From: Chitinophagaceae bacterium
GTDB taxonomy: Bacteria; Bacteroidota; Bacteroidia; Chitinophagales; Chitinophagaceae
Assembly: GCA_003135585.1 (NCBI GenBank)
Contig: PLCH01000293.1
Span: 1 to 9,352 of the forward strand
Direction of reading: 5' to 3'
Length of the DNA stretch: 9,352 nt
Shown one piece after another: positions 1 to 6,589 of the stretch. Position 1 is the first letter of the stretch. Each line of letters begins with the position of its first letter. A program made the translations under genes and the position numbers. The notes beneath the pieces were generated by a model. That model was not told the origin of the DNA, did not search any database, and worked only from the letters and a program-made list of their open reading frames with translations.

Positions 1-235
1 TCAGGCAAACAGTTTAGATGAAAGGCAACCAAAAGATAGGGGTGGTAGCATGTTTTGGAGCGACATGACTGCATTGGTAATGGCTTCGATGACAATTTGA
101 AAAGCGGATTCAATTTAGCCCAGATAAACCAGGTAATGAAAAATCTTGTATAGAATTGATAGTCAGGAATGTCGGATATCCGAACGCTGTGTTATAGAAA
201 GGACATAGACGTTGCAGGCCACTAGCGTTGCGTTG
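1..235. other. Left flank, no supportable gene
   Basis: This is the stretch downstream of the transporter gene. Several short open stretches cross it, including plus frame 2 from the left edge to a stop at 98-100, plus frame 1 from 49 to about 150, and a minus-strand frame open from about 190 off the left edge. None has a convincing start or a recognisable protein motif. A perfect 12-bp palindrome lies at 172-183. The inverted hexamers at 183-188 and 224-229 have no T-run after them, so I do not call an operon terminator. Confidence 0.4.
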
Positions 236-1594
236 TTAATGTGGTGATACAAAAAATATATCCATTTCTTCAAGCGTTTTTCCCTTGGTCTCTTTTACTA
301 TGGTCAGACAGAAAATCAGGTTAATCAGACTGAAGCCGGCAAAGATCCAGAACGTAATCGCCGGGCCCACTTTCTCGAGCATCCATGGAAAAAACTGACC
401 CACCAGCCATACGGCAATCCAGAGAACAAGTGTGCAAAGGCTCACCGCTTTGACGCGTATATGGGAAGGAAAGATCTCATTGATTATGATCCATGTTATT
501 GGTCCGAGAGAAAAGGCGAAGCACGCGATATAGATCAGCATGAGGATCAGCAGTAGGATACCATTAGTATGGTGGGTATAAAACAACGCGCCACAAAGGA
601 CGAGGGAAACCACGATGCCGGTCAGTCCTGTTTTCAATAATATTTTCCGGCCATATTTATCTGCGTATAAAATAGCGACGATGGTGAACAACAGATTCAC
701 CGAACCGATGATCACCTGAAATAGCAGGGCATTCCTGCTGTCAATTCCAGCAGATTGAAAAATACCAGGCCCATAATAGATAATAGCATTTATGCCTGAG
801 AATTGCTGCAATACGGCAAGTACAATTCCCGTCAAAAGTGGTATGCGAAAAGCAGGATGCAGGAGCGATGTTGTTTGTTTCTTTCCCCTTATACCGGCCG
901 CTTCGATATTTTGCAGTTCTTCTTCTGCCATCTTCAACGGTCTGACGGTCTTTAATATGTGACTTGCTTTAGTGATTTGATTTACCAATACCAGCCACCG
1001 CGGACTTTCCGGGACGCCTGCAAGCAAACACAGAAAAATCAGCGAAGGCAAACACATCACCAGGAACATCAGGCGCCAGGGTTCTGAAAATAAGATTCCG
1101 GCGTGATGTTCCTTCGTGAAAGAAATGATGAATGCATTGGAAAAATAAGCTAGCAAAATACCGACGGTGATAGCAAGCTGGTAATAGGCCACCATCCGGC
1201 CTCTTTTGTCGGCCGGTGCAAATTCTGAAATGTACATTGGCGCGATCACCGAGGCCATTCCAACACCCATACCGCCGACCAGGCGGGCAATGGCCAGTGC
1301 ACTAAATGAATAAGAAAATGCGCAACCAAGGCCCGATATAAAAAACATCACGGCGGAAATAATAATGGTTTTCTTTCTGCCTAATCTATTGCTCAACATA
1401 CCGGTTGCGAATACGCCGATGATGCAGCCCAACAGTCCGCTACTTACCATCCATCCTTCCTCTACCGTGTTCAGGGAGAATTGTATTTTGACCAGACCGA
1501 CGGCCCCCGAGATCACAGCGGTGTCGAAGCCGAAAAGCAGACCCCCGATAGCTACGGTAATGCAGATATAATTAATCCGAGTTGAATAATTCAT
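236..1594 (-). CDS. MFS sugar porter (XylE/GLUT-like sugar:H+ symporter)
   Basis: This is an inner-membrane sugar transporter of 452 residues, the usual length for the sugar porter family, with about 12 hydrophobic segments. Family signatures appear in order: GFDTAVISG at 22-30, the loop motif NRLGRKK at 69-75, RGR at 131-133, PESPRW at 195-200, QQFSGIN at 263-269, DKYGRK at 312-317, GPITW at 364-368, and the C-terminal KETKGKTLEE at 434-443. In XylE-type transporters the QQxSGxN segment and the Trp of the GPxxW motif contact the sugar; here these are Q263, Q264, N269 and W368. Gln139 in helix 5 also fits the family. It is the last gene of the minus-strand operon, 39 bases after the small cupin gene. 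Substrate is inferred from neighbours as a hexose, most likely mannose, with glucose or fructose possible. The start is the ATG at 1594; no clear ribosome binding site is seen. Confidence 0.93.
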   Translation of the reverse strand: MNYSTRINYICITVAIGGLLFGFDTAVISGAVGLVKIQFSLNTVEEGWMVSSGLLGCIIGVFATGMLSNRLGRKKTIIISAVMFFISGLGCAFSYSFSALAIARLVGGMGVGMASVIAPMYISEFAPADKRGRMVAYYQLAITVGILLAYFSNAFIISFTKEHHAGILFSEPWRLMFLVMCLPSLIFLCLLAGVPESPRWLVLVNQITKASHILKTVRPLKMAEEELQNIEAAGIRGKKQTTSLLHPAFRIPLLTGIVLAVLQQFSGINAIIYYGPGIFQSAGIDSRNALLFQVIIGSVNLLFTIVAILYADKYGRKILLKTGLTGIVVSLVLCGALFYTHHTNGILLLILMLIYIACFAFSLGPITWIIINEIFPSHIRVKAVSLCTLVLWIAVWLVGQFFPWMLEKVGPAITFWIFAGFSLINLIFCLTIVKETKGKTLEEMDIFFVSPH

Positions 1595-1600
1595 ATGGTT

Positions 1601-1613
1601 TAATTGGCAATTA
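1601..1613. promoter_or_regulatory. 13-nt inverted repeat just upstream of the transporter start
   Basis: TAATTG and CAATTA are perfect inverted 6-mers around one central base, ending 6 bases before the transporter ATG. It could be a weak RNA hairpin affecting translation, or chance in an AT-rich gap. Its sequence differs from the inverted repeat in front of the regulator gene. Confidence 0.2.
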
Positions 1614-1633
1614 TTCTTTATAAAAACTGCGTC

Positions 1634-2014
1634 CTATCTTATGTAATCGTCATCGTAACGCTTGATATCTTCCTGCTGCCAGTTTCCGAAAGCCACTTCC
1701 ATCACACGCACCGGTTTGTCGCCCGTACAGGAAAGACGATGTCGTTCATTGGCCGGTATCCAAACTTCGTCGCCGGATTTATACTCTTTAACAATATCAC
1801 CTATTTGTACCAGGGCTCCATCATCAATCACTATCCATAATTCGGCACGTCCGGTGTGTGACTGAAGGCTGAGGCGTTGTCCCGGCAGTACACTCATCAG
1901 GCTGACGGTGCAATCCTCATTAAAGGCAAACTGTCGAAAACTACCCCAGGGCCTTTCTACAAAACTTATATCGGGTTTTTCAGATGGAATTAACTTGGTT
2001 ACGTAATTCGTCAT
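1634..2014 (-). CDS. Small cupin, stand-alone ManC C-terminal (phosphomannose isomerase type II) domain
   Basis: This is a single-domain cupin of 126 residues. It matches the C-terminal phosphomannose-isomerase domain of bifunctional ManC/AlgA enzymes: VERPWGSFR at 19-27, PGQRLSLQSH at 44-53, GRAELW at 55-60, IPANERHRL at 86-94, and the characteristic ending EDIKRYDDDYIR at 115-126. Probable metal ligands are Q51, H53, E58 and H92. The usual RAEHW reads RAELW here. No nucleotidyltransferase domain is attached, so it cannot make GDP-mannose alone. The ATG at 2014 is preferred because it lies 11 bases after the stop of the preceding isomerase gene and begins right before the domain. An upstream ATG at 2065 would overlap that gene by 40 bases and add 17 residues of unlikely sequence. 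It may be a second mannose-6-phosphate isomerase or act on another sugar or sugar phosphate. Confidence 0.85.
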   Translation of the reverse strand: MTNYVTKLIPSEKPDISFVERPWGSFRQFAFNEDCTVSLMSVLPGQRLSLQSHTGRAELWIVIDDGALVQIGDIVKEYKSGDEVWIPANERHRLSCTGDKPVRVMEVAFGNWQQEDIKRYDDDYIR

Positions 2015-2025
2015 GATGGATCGGT

Positions 2026-3786
2026 TTATGCTTTTTGTCTTACAAATGCTTTGATGGTAGCGCACTCTTTGCCTTCGCTTTCTCCATGTGGACGAATGCT
2101 GTATTCACCTAATTGCGCAGGTACAATAAAAGTCTCGGCGTAGTGTACAAGAAAGGGTTTAAATGCTCCGAAAGGGCTTTCTACAATCACTTCTCTTCCT
2201 TCCACCAGGTTCAGTACATTCACGCTGTTATGGGTGGAATGAGTCACTTTACCGGTGAACCAGTGTCGCCTGGTTTCAATAAATTCGGCAGGATGCAGGC
2301 CGGTATATTCCTCCCGCCATCCGGGACCTCTAGCGATGGGAACAAATGTGTTGATCAGTTCTTTTTTTGTTGATTGCGTTGTACGGCTCCAGTCAATCAC
2401 TTCTTTTCCATGCGCAATATTGATCGGGCGCGGTCTTCCGTCCAGTCCCAGCCGGCCCCAGTCCCAAAGTTTGAAGGTGAATATATAAGGTGTTGCGCTT
2501 ATTTCCAGAACCATGCTGTTTTTTCCTGAACAATGAACGGTGCCTGCCGGAATGAGCACATGATCGTGTTTTTTAACAGCAAATTTTTCCACAAAATCTT
2601 CCACTGGGAACGGCACATCATGCAACTGCGCCTCATTCAGTGCTTCTATCATTTTATCTGGTGAAATGTTTTCTTTCAATCCCAGGTAAACACAGGCATC
2701 TGCTTCCGCTTCCAGCATGTAATAGCTTTCATCCTGTGTATAGGCCATACCAAAATGTTCGCGGATATATTCATTGGTCGGATGAACCTGCAGACTGAGA
2801 TTACCTCCTTCGATGGTATCGAGAAAATCGAAACGGATGGGAAATTCTGCGCCGAAGCGGGCTTCAACCGGCGCGCCCAGTAAGGATTTGGCCTGTGCAA
2901 AAACGAGATTGATGCCGGGTGTTTCAAAAATAATATCACCGAATTTAAATAGCAGGCTATTCTCTTCGGGTACACAGTCGAACCCCCAGGCATAGTTTTT
3001 TTGAGCCGGGTCGAGATCAAAATGTCTTTTCATCCACTGACCACCCCAGGGGCCCCGATCAAAAAAAGGAACCAGCCGAAAGGGCCGGGCAATAGTCTCC
3101 TGAAACGCTTTATTCAGATCGGCGCCAACCACCATTTTTGGATTGCCGGGCACTGTGGTGTCGACCACAAGATCCCAACGATTCATGAGTAATTTCTTGT
3201 GCCTATCACAAACCCGCCAGTCAACAAAAAAGGCCTGTTTGTATTGGAGAGAAGCCCTGGTGGTCATATTGTCGAGACCGAGGTTGCCTACCTCATTTCT
3301 TCTGAAGCGAAGCTGTCCTTCCCAACGCGGCATATCAAAATAAACAAGCAAATCGAAGTGTTCGGCAAGTAAGGTAGCTCCCGGACCATACACATAAATG
3401 GTATCCTGTGCCAGAGCAGAATCTTCCTTGAATGTTTGCACGGCTTGCCGGTCAAAAAAATCTTCAAGTTTTAACCGGGTGATATAACCAAATATTTCAT
3501 CGTCCGTTACATCGGGAAAAACAAGCTCATGGATTTTTTCTTCATTCAACATGAAATTCCTGGTGAGAACAAAATTCGCACCCAAAGCTTCAGGCAGGTG
3601 GGTGAGTATTTCCCGATCCAGTATTCCGGGATAACATTCCATTGCAATGATTTTTTTTCTGCCCGGAATATTTTCAACGCGTTTGCGAATTGCTTCACCT
3701 ATAGCTTTCCATCCCTGCCAGCAGTCGGAACCGCCATTTATTTCTATAACCGGATATTTATCATAATTGGAGAGAAGGGCAGGCAT
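2026..3786 (-). CDS. Class I mannose-6-phosphate isomerase with N-terminal extra domain
   Basis: This cytoplasmic enzyme interconverts mannose-6-phosphate and fructose-6-phosphate. It has 586 residues, well above the 300-400 typical of class I enzymes. The isomerase part runs from about 240 to the end. It carries RGPWGG at 244-249, the zinc-site segment LSLQVHP at 330-336 (Q333, H335), E353 in QDESYY, H418 in PAGTVHCSG, and LWDWGR at 440-445 with R445 as the expected active-site arginine. The first 220 or so residues form a separate alpha/beta domain with INGGSDCWQGW at 16-26, KKIIAMECYPG at 44-54, YVYGPGATLL at 131-140 and a basic stretch around 153-163. It resembles a nucleotide- or uridine-kinase-like fold, but no intact GxxxxGK[ST] P-loop is present, so kinase activity is doubtful. 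The gene lies 20 bases after the ROK kinase gene and 11 bases before the small cupin gene. The isomerase call is firm; the N-terminal role is unknown. Confidence 0.92.
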   Translation of the reverse strand: MPALLSNYDKYPVIEINGGSDCWQGWKAIGEAIRKRVENIPGRKKIIAMECYPGILDREILTHLPEALGANFVLTRNFMLNEEKIHELVFPDVTDDEIFGYITRLKLEDFFDRQAVQTFKEDSALAQDTIYVYGPGATLLAEHFDLLVYFDMPRWEGQLRFRRNEVGNLGLDNMTTRASLQYKQAFFVDWRVCDRHKKLLMNRWDLVVDTTVPGNPKMVVGADLNKAFQETIARPFRLVPFFDRGPWGGQWMKRHFDLDPAQKNYAWGFDCVPEENSLLFKFGDIIFETPGINLVFAQAKSLLGAPVEARFGAEFPIRFDFLDTIEGGNLSLQVHPTNEYIREHFGMAYTQDESYYMLEAEADACVYLGLKENISPDKMIEALNEAQLHDVPFPVEDFVEKFAVKKHDHVLIPAGTVHCSGKNSMVLEISATPYIFTFKLWDWGRLGLDGRPRPINIAHGKEVIDWSRTTQSTKKELINTFVPIARGPGWREEYTGLHPAEFIETRRHWFTGKVTHSTHNSVNVLNLVEGREVIVESPFGAFKPFLVHYAETFIVPAQLGEYSIRPHGESEGKECATIKAFVRQKA

Positions 3787-3806
3787 AGGTTCTTTCTTCT
3801 ATTTAT

Positions 3807-4748
3807 TTAAACAGCATATTTCAAACAGTAAACGGCTCCGGTTATTCCCGCATCCTCCATAAGTTCTGAAGCACAGATGGCAACTTTTCCCCATGGTGTC
3901 CAGGCATGTTGATGCACTTTGGCAGTAAGACCGGAAAGTATTTGGTCGCGGTTGTTCATTACGCCGCCGCCGATCACGATAAGTTCTGGATCATACGCGT
4001 GAATCAGGTTAACCAGTCCGGCGGCCCACACATTGAAACAATCCTCGCGCATGCGGACTGCCAAGTGATCCTTTTTCTCGGCTTCGAGGAACAGGGTTTC
4101 AAAATCTATTACGCTAACCGATGACATGGCACTATGCATAAAAGCCGGATCATGGATTATTCTTTCCCGCAGACTCCAGGTAGATGCGTGGGCCTCCACA
4201 CACCCGATGTTCCCGCAGGTACATGGAAGCCCGTTGTAATCGATGGTGAAATGACCGCCGAGTCCGGCCTGAAAGTGTTTTCCGCGGAGGAGTTTGCCGC
4301 CGGTTATCACGGAAGTCCCGATACCCGTACCGATGGTTATCATCACCAGATCGTCACTGTCTTTTCCCGCTCCGTATTTCCATTCTCCAACTGCAGCGAC
4401 ACGTGCATCATTGTCAATAAAAAAATGACCACTCCAATATTTGTTAAACCATTCTTCCAGATCAATATCCAGGGCATCATCGTATTTGGCGTTGGTCGAT
4501 AATATTTTTTTCTTTTCCGGGTCTACAATGCCTGGGAAGCCGAGACCAATTCCTGATAATGACGCTGGCGATAATTTATTTTTTTCCAGCAGGCCGTTGA
4601 CCGCATCACGGATCAGGGGAAGGCTATGAGCTAGTCCTTGGGCTGCATTAGCCGGAATCATTGTCCTTTCAATTATTTCTTCATCGCGGATCAGTCCTAT
4701 TTTCACCCGGGTACCTCCCAGGTCAATGCCCACATAATAATCATTCAT
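3807..4748 (-). CDS. ROK-family sugar kinase
   Basis: This is a cytoplasmic ATP-dependent hexokinase-type enzyme of 313 residues, the normal ROK length. The phosphate-1 motif DLGGT is at 9-13, the catalytic Asp is D114 in FIDNDARVAA, the second phosphate loop is TIGTGIGTS at 138-146, and GGGV at 260-263 begins the adenosine motif. The ROK zinc site is complete: H166 with C176, C178 and C183 in CTCGNIGC. The segment before the histidine reads AGLGGH, whereas most ROK sugar kinases have an ExGH motif whose Glu contacts the sugar; here that position is L163. The enzyme most likely phosphorylates the hexose brought in by the operon transporter at C6, supplying the mannose-6-phosphate isomerase. 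It starts 30 bases after the stop of the cupin isomerase gene, and the purine-rich GGGAAG just before the ATG may help initiation. Mannokinase, glucokinase and fructokinase cannot be told apart by sequence here. Confidence 0.92.
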   Translation of the reverse strand: MNDYYVGIDLGGTRVKIGLIRDEEIIERTMIPANAAQGLAHSLPLIRDAVNGLLEKNKLSPASLSGIGLGFPGIVDPEKKKILSTNAKYDDALDIDLEEWFNKYWSGHFFIDNDARVAAVGEWKYGAGKDSDDLVMITIGTGIGTSVITGGKLLRGKHFQAGLGGHFTIDYNGLPCTCGNIGCVEAHASTWSLRERIIHDPAFMHSAMSSVSVIDFETLFLEAEKKDHLAVRMREDCFNVWAAGLVNLIHAYDPELIVIGGGVMNNRDQILSGLTAKVHQHAWTPWGKVAICASELMEDAGITGAVYCLKYAV

Positions 4749-4778
4749 TCTTCCCTATTTAAACTTGAAGAATTTGCC

Positions 4779-5342
4779 CTAGCGCCGGTTTACAAGCTCA
4801 GGGTGTCCATTTCGTTTAACCAGAATTTTGGAAAAACCCTGCTTGCTGATTGTGTCATAGTCATGCCCCGCATCAGAGGGCCAAAAGGCGCTGAAGGATA
4901 AAATGGAATCACCGGTATTGGCTGTTCGATGGGCCATATGGCCTGGAATAAAGTGTATGCTTCCGGGAAACATTCTTTCCGCCCAGGTTTCACCCTGCTC
5001 GTTCATCAACAAAAGCATTCCTTCACCATGGAGGGTGCAATAATATTCTGCCCGGTTCCGGATCTTGTGAAAATGTCCTTTGGTCATAAAATATTCTTCT
5101 CCCACAGTGCCTGGATGGATATACGTAATGCCATAAAACAGTCCACCTTCGGTGCCCTCTGCCACCGGAAAATAAGACGCTACTTCATACACGATGGTTT
5201 CTACCGGCAGCTCTTCGAAGGCCTTTTTGTCATAGAAAATATCCGGTAGATCCTTGATTTTTCTGTTGATGCGATCAATAAGGGCACCTTTCAATTGATC
5301 GTTAATAAAGGTTATGGCCGGATCCACAATGTTATTCATCAA
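4779..5342 (-). CDS. Cupin-type glucose-6-phosphate isomerase (archaeal-type PGI)
   Basis: This is a cytoplasmic metal-dependent isomerase of glucose-6-phosphate and fructose-6-phosphate, 187 residues, the expected size of the cupin PGI family known from Pyrococcus and Thermococcus. The core motif TYIHPGTVGEEYFMTKGHFH spans 73-92, followed by NRAEYY at 96-101, HGEGMLLL at 105-112 and IPGHMAHRT at 132-140. Metal ligands are predicted as H90, H92, E99 and H138, with the same spacing I recall for the P. furiosus enzyme (H88, H90, E97, H136). It is unrelated to the common alpha/beta PGI. It lies 13 bases after the regulator gene and 30 bases before the ROK kinase gene. A second ATG directly follows the first, so translation could begin one codon later. 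In this operon it would feed phosphorylated sugar between the fructose- and glucose-phosphate pools. Confidence 0.9.
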   Translation of the reverse strand: MMNNIVDPAITFINDQLKGALIDRINRKIKDLPDIFYDKKAFEELPVETIVYEVASYFPVAEGTEGGLFYGITYIHPGTVGEEYFMTKGHFHKIRNRAEYYCTLHGEGMLLLMNEQGETWAERMFPGSIHFIPGHMAHRTANTGDSILSFSAFWPSDAGHDYDTISKQGFSKILVKRNGHPELVNRR

Positions 5343-5355
5343 ACTACTTTAAGGT

Positions 5356-6372
5356 TTAAAAAGACTTTCTATCGATCATCACAAAAGGGTTTTCGATCAC
5401 TTCCCGTTTCCCGCTTATTACCATTTCGGTCATGCATCTCCCCATGGCTTCAAAATCGGCCGTAATGGTGGTGATGCCATTGCCGATCACACTTTTCAGA
5501 TTGGTTTCATTGTAGGACATTATACCAATATCTTTTCCGAGTTCCCAGTTCCGGTTTTTGGCCAGTTTAATGATTTCCACCAGATGGTTATCGTCAATAA
5601 CGATAAATGCATCATGCTTTTTTATGTAGGCGGCATCAATCTGGTGTATGATGCCTGTAGTTACGATTTTAGTTTTTGAGAACTTATTGAATCCGGCAAT
5701 AATTCCTTTTGTTCTCAATATTTCCGGAACGACCAGGAACAGCCGTTTGTATTTCTGCACCAGTTTTTTTGAAGCTGTCAGAATAGAATAGATATCTTTT
5801 TCAAAATTCTGATATATACCCGGGTAATCTTTACCGAATTCCTTGTACCCAACGTCGAGAAGAAATGTGTTTTTCTGATCAAGCTTGGAGAGAATACCAG
5901 CTGTGTCGTCGTTCACCTCAGGCATAATGATGAATGTATTATAATAACAGGCCTGTTCGCGTATTAAGGCTTCAAACATTATGATGCTGTGATGGTGAAA
6001 ATATATGTCCAGCGTGCAGTTTTTCGGAAGGCTGGAATGCAGGGCATTAAAAATAGTTTCCTTATCCGGAGTGAAAGTGCTGAACAGGAGGAAAATCCGT
6101 TTGGTTTGTTTGGTATCCGTACTCAGCACGAAATATCCCTTACCCGGTATGGAGTCTATGATGCCGGCGGAACGAAGTTCGTTATAGGCGCTGAAAACCG
6201 AACCCCGGGCCAATGAAAATTCTTCGCTGATCTTGTTGACAGACGGAAGCCGGTTATTTACGCTCAGGTTGCCATTCTCGATATTTGAATAAACGGATTG
6301 CACGATCTGCTTATAGACTGGCATAGTCAGCGCCGGATCGATTTGGATAATGTCAGTTAAACGTTTTTTCAT
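5356..6372 (-). CDS. GntR-family transcriptional regulator with LacI-like sugar-binding domain
   Basis: This is a DNA-binding regulator of 338 residues and the first gene of the operon. A GntR winged helix-turn-helix covers about 15-83, with PVYKQIVQSV at 18-27, RLPSVNKISEEFSLARGSV at 41-59 and the wing IPGKGYFV at 75-82. After a short linker the rest, about 92-338, is a periplasmic-binding-protein-like effector domain as in LacI and AraR. It includes GIIAGFNKF at 223-231, DAFIVIDD at 254-261, GIMSYNET at 283-290 and the late segment ITTITADFEAMGR at 300-312. This architecture usually binds a sugar or sugar phosphate and releases DNA. It probably represses its own operon through the inverted repeat at 6428-6441. 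The start ATG lies just before the GntR domain. The inducer is unknown; mannose or a derivative is the best guess. Confidence 0.92.
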   Translation of the reverse strand: MKKRLTDIIQIDPALTMPVYKQIVQSVYSNIENGNLSVNNRLPSVNKISEEFSLARGSVFSAYNELRSAGIIDSIPGKGYFVLSTDTKQTKRIFLLFSTFTPDKETIFNALHSSLPKNCTLDIYFHHHSIIMFEALIREQACYYNTFIIMPEVNDDTAGILSKLDQKNTFLLDVGYKEFGKDYPGIYQNFEKDIYSILTASKKLVQKYKRLFLVVPEILRTKGIIAGFNKFSKTKIVTTGIIHQIDAAYIKKHDAFIVIDDNHLVEIIKLAKNRNWELGKDIGIMSYNETNLKSVIGNGITTITADFEAMGRCMTEMVISGKREVIENPFVMIDRKSF

Positions 6373-6427
6373 GCAGAAGCATTACAGGTTGGTGTAAAAA
6401 TATGGGTTTTTTAAAAAATAAACAGGT

Positions 6428-6441
6428 ATATACTGGTATAT
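6428..6441. promoter_or_regulatory. Candidate operator of the GntR regulator
   Basis: ATATAC and GTATAT form a perfect 6-bp inverted repeat around a TG centre, 55 bases upstream of the regulator start. A second, overlapping perfect palindrome GTATATAC lies at 6426-6433, and GGTATAT occurs twice as a direct repeat (6425-6431 and 6435-6441). GntR proteins commonly bind short palindromes with GT...AC half-sites, which this fits. No similar copy was seen in the other gaps of the operon, consistent with a single regulated promoter. Binding is inferred, not shown. Confidence 0.5.
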
Positions 6442-6472
6442 TTTTTTTAGTTTTGTCTGGCGTATAAGCTGA

Positions 6473-6589
6473 TCATCTAATTTTGAATATTTCCCTTCTT
6501 TTCAGGATATAGCTTATGATGAAAGATGGCAACAAGGTGGTTGGGTATGGCAAAATGCGGTTACCTGTACAATTAAAATTGAATACTGA
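6473..6589 (+). pseudogene. Possible 3' fragment of an outer-membrane protein gene
   Basis: A plus-strand frame is open for 38 codons between a stop at 6470 and a stop at 6587, and it contains no ATG. Its end reads DERWQQGGWVWQNAV and then TCTIKIEY before the stop. The final alternating hydrophobic segment with a terminal aromatic residue is what outer-membrane beta-barrel proteins show at their C-terminus. I cannot name the family. It sits between the divergent regulator promoter and the glycosidase remnant and overlaps the latter's first open stretch in another frame. It could be chance, since the stretch is short. Confidence 0.25.

Noticed and set aside
1..190. Minus-strand frame open for about 60 codons off the left edge, and a plus-strand frame ending at 98-100
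   Set aside because: Neither has a plausible start in the window or any recognisable motif, and they lie over each other on opposite strands.
6373..6427. Bacteroidota-type promoter (TTTG and TAnnTTTG boxes) for the minus-strand operon
   Set aside because: Only near matches such as TATTTTTT occur in a run of A and T; spacing to a -33 box could not be made convincing.
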